Assembly (NCBI GenBank): GCA_029448655.1
Contig: JACCLO010000013.1
Span: 1,860,001-1,924,000 of the forward strand
Direction of reading: 5' to 3'
DNA from: Wolfiporia cocos
Lineage: Eukaryota > Basidiomycota > Agaricomycetes > Polyporales > Phaeolaceae
DNA: 64,000 nucleotides
Shown here: positions 40,528 to 51,543 of the stretch, one piece after another
Numbering within the stretch: the stretch's first letter is position 1
Layout: the number at the start of each line of letters is the position of its first letter
Position numbers and translations under genes: made by a program
Notes under the pieces: model-generated
Seen by the model: the letters and a program-made list of their open reading frames with translations, nothing else
What the model was told of the DNA's origin: nothing
The model's database searches: none

Positions 40528-42967
40528 TCATTCCTCGCTCTCGTATCCATCGTCATCCTCGGACGTAGCTGCCTGCTTCTGCTTGCCCTTGACATCGGAA
40601 TCTGCAACCATTTCTACGACAAGCTGGCCGCCACCCTTCAATGCCTCCACATCTCCCAAGTTCTTCGCGGGCTCCCATATGATTTCCTTTCGCGGATATG
40701 CCAACACGAGTTTGAACCCCCACCACTTCTCTGGTGATTTCTCCGATCTCTCCATTTCTTCGGCAAGTCCGGATTCATCGGGCAGCCCGCCATTGGGGGG
40801 AGAACGAGGGTCGGTGTCCTGAGGCAGCCCTCCAGGGATAAAGAGGGAATCAACGTAGGCGTACAGCGCAGTCATCGAGTCTGCTTCGCCGAAGAACCTG
40901 ACAGCGCGTTGACCGTCCGGCATACGCAATCCTATACGGATAGTCTTGCCGCGTCCTGTCTCGCCGGGGCGGGGCTCTCGCACGACCAACGTGCTTCTCC
41001 CGTATCTACGCCACTCCATTCTGTGTGCCTCCCATGCCTCACGTTTCTTCTCTGCACGGATTGCCTCCTGGCGCTCAATTTCTGCCTCCTCTTCGCGACG
41101 CTTGCGTTCCTGTTCGGCCCTCCTTTCCTCCTCCATCCGCTGTTCAACACGCTCTTTGTCGCGTATGCGGCTTTCTTCGAAGGCGCGGTCCTGTTCAGCG
41201 CGGAGCGCGCGTTCACGGGCACGCTCACGCGCCTCAGCCTGAATTCGTTCCAAGAACGGTTTAACGCGGGGCAGCAGGTGCTCGTTAAGGTGGGCCACAA
41301 GTGATTGCGCGGCGGTGGGTGCGGATGCGGATGGAATGGACGGGCCCTGGTGCCTGGAAAGAATCGTGAGAGTAGGAGCCGGGGACGAGCCAGAACCGGC
41401 AGTTCTACGGGGCTGTAGTGCGATAAAGGCCACAAAGGGATAAGTGGTAGCTTGCAACTTCTGAGAAGCTGCACAGACTAGTGAGAAAGGTGCGCTAGGG
41501 GATATGGTTATGACTAACCACTCCAAGCCTCTCGATCCCTGATGTCGCCTCCCCACATTACGATTCCGTGGTCCTCGATCAGCTTGACGAGGGATGGATC
41601 CGTCAGAGTACTCCTTGATAGCGACAACCGGTTAGAACAGAAGTATAGAAACTCGAGGCAACTTACCTTTTGAATTCAGGAACGTCATCATGTTCCTCGC
41701 TCACAATCACAACGCAACCAATCTGGGCTGCCGTTTCGCAGTGGCGAACAAACTCCTCGTAGCTTCCCATGAAGAAGTCAGGAAGGAGTTTCGTCTCTAC
41801 ATCCACGTCGCTATCGTTGCCGCCAGCCCGCGAAGTCAGATTGGATGAACCTGCGACGTCGGCGCCAGAAGGGGTCCCGTGACTATCAACGGGGTTAGAG
41901 AAGCTCTGTCTTCGGTTCCTGCTGCGACTTATGCAGACAGCTCCAGTCTCTTCTTCCAATGACTGCACCCAGCGTTCAGCCACACTACGTGGATCCATAG
42001 ACCTCCTATCTTGGGATAGATTTGATCCAAGAGGTCGGTAACTCAGGCTGGACCAGGTGAAAGGAGCAAATTGAGGGAATGGAATCCGTAGGATGCGGAA
42101 AAGGAATCGAAGTAAGGAAGAGAGGAGACGCAGAGGTATGCTGAGAAACGCAATGACGGCGCGAAGAGGTCGGACAGTCACAGAAGTCGTGGGCGGCTGC
42201 AGCGCATGTCATTGAAGGTCAGACTGGACAGAAGTCATGTATATGCATAACTTACGACACGCCTGAATTCTCTTCCACCGGATGAGTGTCCGAGGAGACC
42301 ATCCTGCTCAGAATCATCGATTTCGAACCTCTCCATGCTGACAGGTGTTGTGGTCATAGTCTCCCTGTCTTTGGAGGTAGGTACCGCGTTCTCAAAAATG
42401 GCGTTCGCGGCGCGCTATACGGTAGGAAAGCTCAGGATCAAATCTAAGGAAATGGTGAGACAACAGAAAAGTGGGATGTTTCGCATGGTACGATGTCATT
42501 AACTGAAAGCAAGCTGGGACAGATGACTTTATACAAATGGGGCATTGCGAAGTCATAGCATGGGTTGAACCGACAAACGCTCGATTCGCAGAAGGTATCC
42601 GACCACCGTAGCCGGGACGCATAGATGTCGTGGTAGCAGCTTATATTCGTATGGTTGCATTGAGAACGCTCTGGGGGATTCGTTCACAAGCCTCGCCATG
42701 CTGATGAACGCAGTGAACACAATGGGCGGTCGATTTGCAGCGCCCAGGCGCACGCATGCCTGCATGCCTACACAATTCAAGTGCAATGCTCGACGAACAT
42801 CCAGAAAGCCTGAGATGAGAATGTATATAGAAACACACCTGAACATCCCAGTTCACGCTCTCTAGTACCTCTATGGCGACGTCAGAGTCGCCACCTTCCA
42901 TCACCGCCTGGAGCTGGTTTAGAGCCTCCCGCTGAGACGGAGAAAGCTCCTCGACGTCCCTATCCAT
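40528..42967 (-). CDS. UBA-UBX protein, FAF2/UBXD8 (Ubx2-like)
   Basis: Recruits the Cdc48/p97 ATPase to the ER membrane in ER-associated degradation. Exons (minus): 42967-42839, 42414-42256, 42196-41667, 41613-41522 and 41468-40528; 616 residues. Order: UBA domain (about 5-55; QREALNQLQAVMEGGD, VLESVNWDVQRAANAIFENA), hydrophobic hairpin (AVIAFLSIPLRLLSSLLRFL) for monotopic ER insertion, UAS thioredoxin-like domain (MGSYEEFVRHCE.. to GIVMWGGDI, ATTYPFVAFIALQ), a long Glu/Arg coiled coil (about 340-430) and the C-terminal UBX domain (RIGLRMPDGQRAVRFF). The first intron is 424 bp, far longer than others in the window. It is divergent from the Cue1-like gene 250 bp away. Confidence 0.93.
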
Positions 42968-43217
42968 TCGAGTTGTTCTATTTGTCTAAGAGATGCCTAT
43001 TAGAAAAGAGATAAAGGAGCGTCGGTCGTTGCAATTGGCCAGTGTAAGTGGCAGGAGGAAAGCAGGATGGAGCGCTCAAGCCCAGCTAAGGAGGGCCCTC
43101 GGGACCGGGACCGCCTCACACGGTAACTCGCACGGCGCTTACTATAGCGAACTGGAACTGACTGCGACTTGTCTGGATTACCAGCTGTTTTTAGACTGCT
43201 CTTCAAACCGTACGATC
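42968..43217. promoter_or_regulatory. Putative bidirectional promoter of two ERAD genes
   Basis: A 250-bp gap between the start codons of the divergent FAF2/Ubx2-like and Cue1-like genes. It must contain both core promoters and 5' UTRs. No TATA box is obvious. I could not identify an unfolded-protein-response element by eye with confidence. Confidence 0.55.
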
Positions 43218-44143
43218 ATGGGTGAAGTCGTAAACGTCCTCGTCGCTGTCGCAGTCATTGTCTTCATTGTCCGCTGGGCGACATCTAGTGCGTGCCACGT
43301 CCGTCCTGCGCCGCGATGCCTGACCCAATGGGCCGACCTTCGTCTGGATTTCTTTCGCTATGCCTCTCTGCGTCTGCAGGCAAAGATGGCGCTGCAGGGC
43401 CGTCTCCGTCCGCTATTCTGGGCTTCAGACCCAAGAGCGTAACCGTGGACATGGTGGGTATGATCCCTACATACTGGACGGAGTGACCCGATGACGGGGA
43501 TGGCATAGGTTGAGACTATTCATAATATGTTTCCGGACATTCCGAGGTAGATATACTCCAGTCGTCTACTCTGCTTCACGCTGAACGAAGTTCTATCACC
43601 GTCAGTGACAATATCCGGTACGACCTCCTTCGCACTGGAAGCGTTCAGCAGACGTCCAACAACATTATCGAGCGTGGATTCCTTCCTGCTGTAAGTGTCT
43701 AATATGTACTCGCTTTTACATTGATGCTCATTTAGCATCTAGCCTCCCCCGGCATACTATCAGCTCTACCCTCGCGCCGTTGATTCCACCTCTGCGTCGG
43801 CTGTCTCGGATCGACGACCGAGCACCCCGAATGCGGCTTCTTCCTCAAGCAACAAGTCGAAGACAGAGAATCTGATTGAGCGCTATCACCTGCAAGACCG
43901 CGTTGCCCTCTCCTCAGCCATCTCTGTCAGTACTCCCGAGGAGGCAGGCGGCAAGGCGGTGTGGGAAGACAGTCCCGAGAAACGCGAAGCAAGCCTCCGC
44001 GAGCGGAAGGCGCGGATGATTCTCGCCGCGCGGGAGTATGTATTGATTCCGTCCTGCCTACGTTCTGCTAACCATACATCGCGTGCAGGCGACTACTTGC
44101 CCAACAGGCTGCTCAAGCTGACTCTTCGTCATCCTCGTCATAA
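43218..44143 (+). CDS. CUE-domain ERAD protein (Cue1-like)
   Basis: Expected to anchor and activate the ubiquitin-conjugating enzyme Ubc7 at the ER membrane. Exons: 43218-43287, 43380-43453, 43509-43546, 43591-43690, 43743-44035 and 44089-44143; 209 residues. It has an N-terminal transmembrane helix (NVLVAVAVIVFIVRW), then LGFRPKSVTVDM and the CUE core (VETIHNMFPDIP, IRYDLLRTGSVQQTSNNI, IERGFLPAPP). It is followed by a Ser-rich linker (about 115-135) and a charged helix (EASLRERKARMILAARERLL) that could be the Ubc7-binding region, and ends in a Ser run. The frame across all introns is clean. It shares a promoter gap with the FAF2/Ubx2-like gene. Confidence 0.88.
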
Positions 44144-44449
44144 CGTACGACTTGGGAGATCGATTGAGCTGGCAGAGAGCGCGGGTTTCATTGAGCTGTC
44201 GTCGTTTTCTACCGCTTCCAACAGGAGAAGCTATTTCCTTCTTGTATTGTATATGTGTACATACTACAACTAGGACTATATACCTTCACTGACATAAATT
44301 GGCAACGATCCTCAGGAATATTGAAGGCAGCAAAACAGATGGCACTTCGGGTTTACAGCAATAGCATAGATTACAGACAGATGGTCGTACTTTGATCATC
44401 CGAACATTGTCCCTTCCGCGACCCGATCCATAGACCAGCGCGAACGCGA
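44144..44449. other. Convergent intergenic gap, no gene
   Basis: 3' regions of the Cue1-like gene and of prenylcysteine oxidase. Nothing else was recognised. Confidence 0.5.
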
Positions 44450-46400
44450 CTAGCAGTCCCATCCAAGTACAAATCCTTCGCGCTCAGCAGGCACTGCCTT
44501 CTCCTTTCCCTTGGTCTTCAACGCTGACTGGGGGATTAATGGCTGGACCTCTGGGGTCTGCACTGCCTCGTACTCCTCCGGGACATCCGCCACCTCCATC
44601 ACCACAGCTTCAGATTTCTCTGCTTCCTCCTCCTCCGCTTTCGGCGGGCAAATCCCAGCATCAAATTCGTCACGCAGCAATAGGTCGACCACATTCCGAG
44701 CTGATATTGTCTCCGTTTCCATGGTGGAGATGAATCTAGCATCGAGAAGCGGTATGGTCAACGTGCGGAAAAACAGCGAATTACAGCCACGGCTCACGGC
44801 TCAAACGCGTTCACATAGTATAGACCCTTGGCCAACTTGATTGGTGGGAATGATGTCGTCGGAGGTAAGACAGGATATGCATCCCACTATGAAGTTTTCC
44901 GGTCAACTCTGCGGGCACAAGATGGATTGATTCACGAACCTCTTTGCGTAACACCCACCCTACTTTGCCGAACACAGTCTGAAGCCACTCGTCGCTAACG
45001 CGTTGCTTCGAGAAAATCTTGACCACCCATTCCTCTCCGTGAGGACCCTGCCACGCCGTCCCGTCTTTTTGTTTAATCTTGCCATGATACGACAGCGAAT
45101 TGAACTCAGGTTCATTTCCCGTCCCTTCGCGGACGGCATTGAACGTAGTCAACACTGTGGTCGAAACCTTTCCACTGCTGACTCCAAAGTAATGTGGGCT
45201 GGGCGTCGGCGAGGGGGTGCTCAGCAGAGTGACATGTAGGTGGACATAGGATACATCCGGTTGAACCTCGGCAACTAAGGATTCAGGGCTCAGTGCAATG
45301 TTGCTCTGGTGGAACGGCGCCGCGAGAATGACCGCGCGGTACGCTTGCATCTGATGGTCCCCCGATGCCATAAGCCGCCACGCACTCGACGCTTCGTCGT
45401 GCATCAGTGCGACGACTGACGTATTGAGATGTACCGACGCGCCGCTGCGTGCCAGGAAGTTTTCAAATATCTGGAAATTGCCTCCCTTGACGCTCGACGC
45501 GCCTGTGGTCGCGAGCGAGCACAGCCCTTCAAGCGCGTGGATCGCGTCCACGTTCTGCCCGTAGTTGACCCGTGTCATCGCATCGACAAGCTCGCGTGTC
45601 CATCGCCGGTCCACGCCATGCGTGTCGAGGTGCTCCGCCGCCGTGCGTGCGATAACAGGGGTCCACTCCAACTGTTCTGCGAGCGTGCTGAGGTTGTCAA
45701 ACCGCGGCGCATCGGGCTCATAGAGAGTGATGAACTTATTGACCATCGCATCAACTATTGCCTGCGTGCGCCGCGACGCTTGGAAGCCGTATCGCCAGAT
45801 GACTTTCACAGCGTCCCACCAGCTGGGACTTCCGCCTGTCTGTGCGAGAGCGTCAGGCATGTCGCAGGTCAAGTTTGATCACGACATACCGTCAGGAGAA
45901 ACTGAGAACCATCCCAAATCCCCAGGACGTCGTCATCGCCGCCGAAGTCAATCCTATCCAGCCCGAACTCTTCAGTTGCGCGCCAGAGGTTTTTATTGTT
46001 TGGAATGAAGATAGAGGCACCGAGCTCGACCGCCTCGAGCTCGGTGTTGCCATAGGGGTATACCACGGTGCTACCTAGGGAGAGTTCACTTAATGTTCGA
46101 CGCGATACAGCACTGCGACTCACGTCCGCCGACATAATCATTCCGCTCGAAAACATCTACCTCGATGTCGATTCCGAACCGTTCCTGCGCCTTTGCAATC
46201 CAAAACGCAGCCGAAGAGCCTGCAGCACCGGCGCCAACTATGGCAACCTTGTTGAGAGGTGCGGTTGGTAGCACATTGGTTGTGGACAGAGGATTCTGAG
46301 GGCCCGTCGAGAGGAAGGGGATGTTGAATGGGAGCTGCAATGCACTGCTTTGCGCGAAGAGCGCGACGACCACGACAAGCCCACCCTGCGAGAATCGCAT
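44450..46400 (-). CDS. Prenylcysteine oxidase/lyase
   Basis: An FAD-dependent thioether oxidase that breaks down prenylcysteines released from prenylated proteins. Exons (minus): 46400-46124, 46074-45890, 45839-44940, 44886-44798 and 44735-44450; 578 residues. An N-terminal signal peptide (LVVVVALFAQSSALQL) fits vacuolar or secretory targeting. Next is the FAD Rossmann motif VAIVGAGAAGSSAAFW with the matching acidic end EVDVFERNDYVGGR. The family body includes ELGASIFIPNNKN, TRVNYGQNVDAIHALEG and PHYFGVSSGK, and the C-terminal block YYVNAFEPFISTMETETISARNV. A Glu-rich tail of about 70 residues follows the conserved domain. Start chosen at the signal peptide; an upstream in-frame extension seems non-coding. 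Confidence 0.92.
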
Positions 46401-46952
46401 TGCTGAGACGTCCAATGTCGAGGCCAGCAGCTTTCGATCAACAGCGACAGCAGCGCAAGCGCCTAAACATTTACAGGTCCAAGCTGTAGCGCCCATCACA
46501 TGCACCAGTGTCGAGCTTGCGACATGAACCACATTGCGACATGAACCACAGCTTTCGTCCTAGATAGAGTCACCCTTCGTCGTAGGATCGCGAAGATGCT
46601 CATCGCGTTCGTTATTGGATCGGCGCGGAAACACGGTAGGAAAGAACCAGACTCGTAACTCGTACAGTAAACATTCAAAGGAACAGATTCTGGTGCTCGA
46701 ACAATCGCGGGAGAGCATAATAGTAATCGGGATGTATGCGTAAAAGGGGGTACAACCTAACATGTCCGGGAGAGCAACTAAAACAGCGTGGAAACTACGG
46801 GGTATCGTGCGGTCCCGTGCATCGTTCTACGAAGCATGCAACAGCTGTAGGCTTTCCATGAACACCCTGCGCAAGATACAGGGTAAATGAACAGACCTGC
46901 GAAGTAAAAGTTATCTGGGCACAATCGGCTTGATCCATAATGACGGACGCTT
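46401..46952. other. Intergenic, no gene seen
   Basis: Promoter side of prenylcysteine oxidase and 3' side of the SPT small-subunit-like gene. No convincing frame or repeat. Confidence 0.45.
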
Positions 46953-47580
46953 CTAGAGGTCGTCGTTTGGTTTTATTACACCACCCGCCCAGCTAGAGAC
47001 GTTTCCACTTGTCATCCAGCTTGCGCTCCATTTCCATGCCGATGACACGCCTGCATCGTACCCCAGTAGATAGTACATCGCGCGTCCGTGGATGTATGAT
47101 AAGTGATGCGGGAGGTAGAGATACATTCCCGTTACGAGTGATCCCAGCAGCAGTGACACCAAGCACGCTGTCGACAATGCGGCCGAGTCGCGTCTCGCCT
47201 GAGTCTCGATATGGGCTGCAAGTTGGGGGAAGAAACTCACCAACGAGCACTTTCTCCCACGGCTGCATCATTGACAACGCGAATGTAGTCTCGAGCCAAA
47301 CGCGTCGCCGCCACGCAAACGCGGCCAGCGCGTTACGGGGGGGTTTGTATGGCAATGCGAGGCCGAAGAACACGTCGTACGCTGTTGGTTCCCGCTTCCA
47401 CTCCGCGCAAGACATAGCAGTAGGCGGCGGCGAGGATTCATTTGCCTGCGGCTGCGCGGGGTGACGCATGCTACGTGTTCGAACAAAGAGAGGGAGACTG
47501 GATGATGACGGCTCTTCATTTGAAGAGCGATCCTCCTTGCATGGCACTGACACTGGCAAGGGGGCGTGAGGGCGAGACAT
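46953..47580 (-). CDS. Serine palmitoyltransferase small-subunit-like protein (copy A)
   Basis: Small ER membrane protein of the ssSPT type, predicted to stimulate the first step of sphingolipid synthesis. Exons (minus): 47580-47241 and 47167-46953 with a 73-bp intron; 184 residues. A disordered Ser/Pro-rich N-terminus (about 1-60) precedes PYKPPRNALAAFAWRRR, then the family signature: an aromatic helix ending MQPWEKVL, a second hydrophobic helix ACLVSLLLGSLVTGMYLYLP, and HHLSYIHGRAMYYLLG. Spliced this way the spacing from PWE to the (L/M)P(H/Q)H motif matches animal ssSPT. A paralog lies at 55543-55975 with the intron at the same place and phase. Confidence 0.72.
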
Positions 47581-48432
47581 AGTCTATGTGCGTGATGTTT
47601 GTGGTGACAAGGCGAAAAGTGGGCAGAGCTTGGCCGCGCCCAGGGTGCACTTTTGTATTTTTCGGCTGCGCGAGCCCAGGTAGAGCTTTGTGGAACGAGA
47701 AGCGAGCGAGGTAGAAGGAATGAATGGGTACCGGCCGTTTAGTACTACATGAAACGCTCGGCGGCAGTGACCGCGTTTGGCTGTCCGCTATTGATCATGA
47801 GTTGAGTGCTATCGTAACGGCCGCAGCTAAGGGCCTGACAGCGTAAGGCCTCAGGCCCCACTTCCGACAAGCCGGAGAGTTACACTGAGCAGTCCTGAGC
47901 AATCAGATGCCATCGCTTAGAAACCGTGTATACTGTACGTAGTAGCATCGACGAGCCAGAGCGGCTCGCAGACCTCCCGAGCACAAAGCAGTGGCTTCGA
48001 ACGCGACTATGTCAGTTTCAGTTCGTACATTTGACTATTTGCGACGTCGCAATAAAAAAATGCAGCGCAGCAATAGGAAATGCAGCGCAGCAGCATGCAG
48101 CAACATCATTAGGACGGAGTTTATATGTTCTTTGAGAGGGAGAGGCGCAGGTTGGAGCTCGAAGTGAAGTTGCGGCGTGAAGTCATCTCAGCTATTACAA
48201 ACGGACAGCTATACTTTTTCGCATGTCCCATCGAGTTTTGCCTCTATCTTCATGATACCAAGCCTATATCTCTCGGAGTTCATTTGAATGATAGTCATGC
48301 ATCTCTAGAATAAGAACTGAGCCCTCGAACCTCCAGGAGTGCATTCTGCACGATACCGAAGCCCATGAAGTGTGACCGCAACAGTAGTCTCGGTCCCAGA
48401 CGTTCGGAGCGGTGCCACACGGATGAGGCCAA
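47581..48432. other. Intergenic, no gene seen
   Basis: Presumed promoter of the SPT small-subunit-like copy A. A short tandem AATGCAGCGCAGCA repeat lies near 48060-48095. At 48395-48475 an imperfect hairpin (AGACGTTCGGAGCGGTG and its inverse) overlaps the next element. Confidence 0.45.
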
Positions 48433-50438
48433 GCGGACATCGAAAAAAAATGTGTGCCACCGCTCCAGAACGTCTGGTAGATTTCGGTAGTAGGGCGGGT
48501 GTGGGTAACCCCGTCTCGTGACCGCGTCTCAGGCGTCTAACGCGCTCTGTACGTCGCGGACGCGCACTACGTGAACGTCAATTGCGCTTTCATATGGTCT
48601 CCTCTCGCTGTATTATACTCGGAAGGACCCTCACAATATGTCCTCACAAGTTCCTCACAAGAAAATATTCGAATTTAATAGACATGACTTCACTGCTGTT
48701 CTTGAAGCGGCTCGTACTAAGGCTAACCTGAAGCCTGCAGGTTCTCTCGCAGCCGCCGCGTGCGTTCTCGGTGTGGGGCTGTAGCAGTGGCTTCGACATC
48801 TGTAGCGTCGTCATCTTCATATTCGAGCGCGTCGATGTAACGACTGTCGGCATTGGCAGGCTCAGGGGCAGACATAGTGTATATTACGAGAAATTACTGC
48901 GGGTAGCACGAAGCGCGCGACGCTCAGATCACGTGGTCATTCCCCTATCCATAACCGCCGTTACTCAAATGTCAGACAACCATACCTTACGTACAATCAA
49001 CAAAACATACCCTTTCACGAATCCGCTTACCTACGTACACCACCTGCTCCCTATGGATACTGAACGTGTTGACCCTTTCATACAGGCACCCTGGGATCAT
49101 CAACCACAATGGGGCAACCGTCTTCAATTTGATACCATTGCGCAGAAGTCCACAAAAACAGAACCCCACACCCACCGTCGTCAGATCCAACACCTGATCG
49201 ACGTCATTGCCAACAACCCTGATCACTTAGCTATCTATACCAATGGATCGTCCCGCACGCCACGCTACCGACGTAAACCACATACCGGTGCAGCATTCTT
49301 CGTTACCCATAGAGGCACCCACCTTCACCATGAGGCGAGAGGACTCGGCCCACAAGCCACGTTGTTCGATGCCAAACTTTGTGCAGCCGCCATGGCCGCT
49401 AATCACATCCTTGACATACTACCCACACACGTCTACCGTACCACCCACATTCATTACTTCATTGATAACACTGCAGTCATCGACAAAGTCTATGACACGT
49501 CGAAACACCCTGGCCAGATCGACAGCATCCTCTTCCACGATGCCACCGACGAACTCCTTAGCACATACCCTGATATCTCCGTCACCATTCACTGGTGCCC
49601 CAGTCACAAGGGCATTCCAGGCAATGAGCACGTCGACCAGCTAGCACGCGCAGCAGTTCTCCTACCTGGCCACATACCACCCACCATAACATGGTTACGG
49701 TCCACTGCACGCCACCGCACATTACAACGCTGGCAAAAGGAGTGGGTTTCTAAAAATCGCATAAACTCTTCGAGATATGCGTTAACCACACTACCTACGT
49801 ACACGCTCCACCCCGTCTTACGAAAATTTACGGAGACACGACATATCCAGTCACGCCTCTTACAATGCATTACCGGACACGCCTTTATCGGCGAATACTA
49901 CCAACGTTTTGTGCCTAACGAATCACCACTTTGTCCTTGCGACAACACCACGATCCAAACGAGATGCCACGTCTTACTACACTGTCCCTTACACAACCAC
50001 ACTCGTTCTTTCCTTCGCGAAGCTTCACCTTCGCTACAACTCTCCTTCATCTTCGGTACCGTCAAGGGTTGGCGGGCAATAATATCTTTCCTCAAACACT
50101 CCTGCGCATTTATCAAACAAGATGGCCCCCGAAGGATTTTCGACCCAGGGTAAGCCAACCTCACCGCCATTACAGGCAACAACCATGACCTTCCGTTACG
50201 ATACCTAACACAAGTATGACCGCTCACACCACCATACTCATTTCTACGATACTCTTTACTTCCACCGTGGCTCTAGTTAGCTGCCGCACATGTACATAGG
50301 ATACTGACTGTGGGATATAAATGGTTGTCTCTCTCTCTCTCTCTCTCTCAGATCATGTGGGGGGTTACCCACACCCGCCCTACTGAAATCTACCAGACGC
50401 TCTACAGCGTGACCCGAGCTTTTTTTTTCAATGTCCGC
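48433..50438. repeat. About 2-kb unit bounded by 75-80-bp inverted repeats
   Basis: 48433-48512 and 50361-50438 are inverted copies sharing GCGGACAT..GAAAAAAAA, CGTCTGGTAGATTTC and AGGGCGGGTGTGGGTAACCC, with a 15-20-bp unlike segment between. They enclose the RNase H frame and a (TC)n tract (50328-50349). This could be a DNA transposon that captured or was hit by a LINE, or two LINE-associated 3' ends in opposite orientation. Confidence 0.6.
48969..50153 (+). pseudogene. LINE remnant: RNase H domain and C-terminal zinc-knuckle-like region
   Basis: The 3' end of a non-LTR retrotransposon polyprotein. The frame is open but no reverse transcriptase precedes it, so it is 5'-truncated. RNase H pattern: AIYTNGSSR, DAKLCAAAM, HYFIDNTAV, HWCPSHKGIPGNEHVDQLA. 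In active enzymes the first two contain catalytic D (YTDGS) and E (AEL); here they are N and K. The tail has CPCDNTTIQTRCHVLLHCPL, a Cys/His cluster typical of fungal LINEs. Both catalytic changes are G-to-A at sites that would have been CpG. It is followed by (TC)n, which may be the element's 3' tail. Confidence 0.8.
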
Positions 50439-50456
50439 TCAGTGACTGCCGCCCGC

Positions 50457-51543
50457 TGTTACAGTTATTTTTGATTTTTCAAATATCAACAGAACTCACC
50501 ATAGGGCGAATACGATACAGGGACTTGTTGCGCAACCAACCCCCCTGGCTACTCGTGATCTTACTGGGCGCATCCCCAGTTGTACTAGTCTATAGGGCTC
50601 GTTTCATCTTTGGCAGATCCAACCCTGCCACCGTTTCATGTTCATCGTTTATTAGCTGATAGATGGCGTTCAACCGCCATCATTCCTATCTATCGTCTCA
50701 GATATATCACTCCATACTTATCAGACATTTGGGACTATAGCGTAGATAGTATCTGTGGCATCTGGGACAGACTTGACCCCTGAAACCTAGCGTAGTATAA
50801 AAACTCATGTACTTACCGTCGAGGCTCTTCAGCTCGACTGACACAAGCGCTATCTCAAGCAACTACTCAGGGGAATATTACTCGCGTGGAAGCGTATTCC
50901 TAGTCTGAGGCTACTCAAGGCAACAAAGGCCAAGACGAGTCTGGGGTGCTCCCTGCTCGTCTGGCTGGTATATATGCTCGTAGGCTGTTTGTACATGTTT
51001 GGCTACTATACAGTATTACGTAAGCTGATAGACCGTTTTAGAGTATGGTAAACCCTATCGTAGGTGTAGAGCCACAACAAGGGTGTCCGGGGTCTGTGTA
51101 AGCACGTGTGGGGTGTTCGGGGTCCTTGCACGTGATGCATAGGCGGGCGCTTAGATAAGATAAGGGTTGTCTCTAGTCGCAAGCTAGTTGGAGAAAATCG
51201 GCTTGTGACATCGACCTTGTTGTACAAACAAGAAGTCTTATACTCGTTCTCAAACGTAGGAAACTACGCTCAGTATTTCTCGCTCGAGCAACCGAACGAC
51301 TAAGTCCTCGAAGTGCACACTGACTTCTCGGACTTAGGCGAGTCTTATATTCTATTTCGACTCGCACCTGAACAGATTATATCCTCTAACGTGTATTGGG
51401 TATTATACGATCTCCTAGGAACTTCACCTAGGACTTGAAGGCATCTAACGAGTATTTGCCTTGCATACGGCAACAAGCCTACGTGCAGAAGAACAATCTA
51501 TATTCGCAACTCGAATATACGAACGGGTATTCGACCCGTAACA
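50457..51543 (+). mobile_element. Solo LTR (family 1) with a nested LTR
   Basis: Ends TGTTACAGTT..CCCGTAACA with a perfect 5-bp duplication CCCGC at 50452-50456 and 51544-51548. Without the insertion at 50839-51210 its length is about 710 bp, like the copy at 62450-63156. No gag/pol sequence adjoins it, so it is a solo LTR. Confidence 0.88.
50839..51210 (+). mobile_element. Nested solo LTR (family 2), 372 bp
   Basis: Starts TGACACAAGC and ends GGCTTGTGACA, with short inverted ends. It is flanked by TCGAC at 50834-50838 and 51211-51215. The host LTR at 62450-63156 lacks it and has TCGAC once at this place, which proves the insertion. A second copy lies at 63232-63614. Confidence 0.88.

Noticed and set aside
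47216..47240. A 25-bp ultrashort intron in SPT small-subunit-like copy A
   Set aside because: It keeps the frame, but the acceptor at 47168 gives a normal 73-bp intron, the correct helix spacing of the family and the same splice position as copy B.
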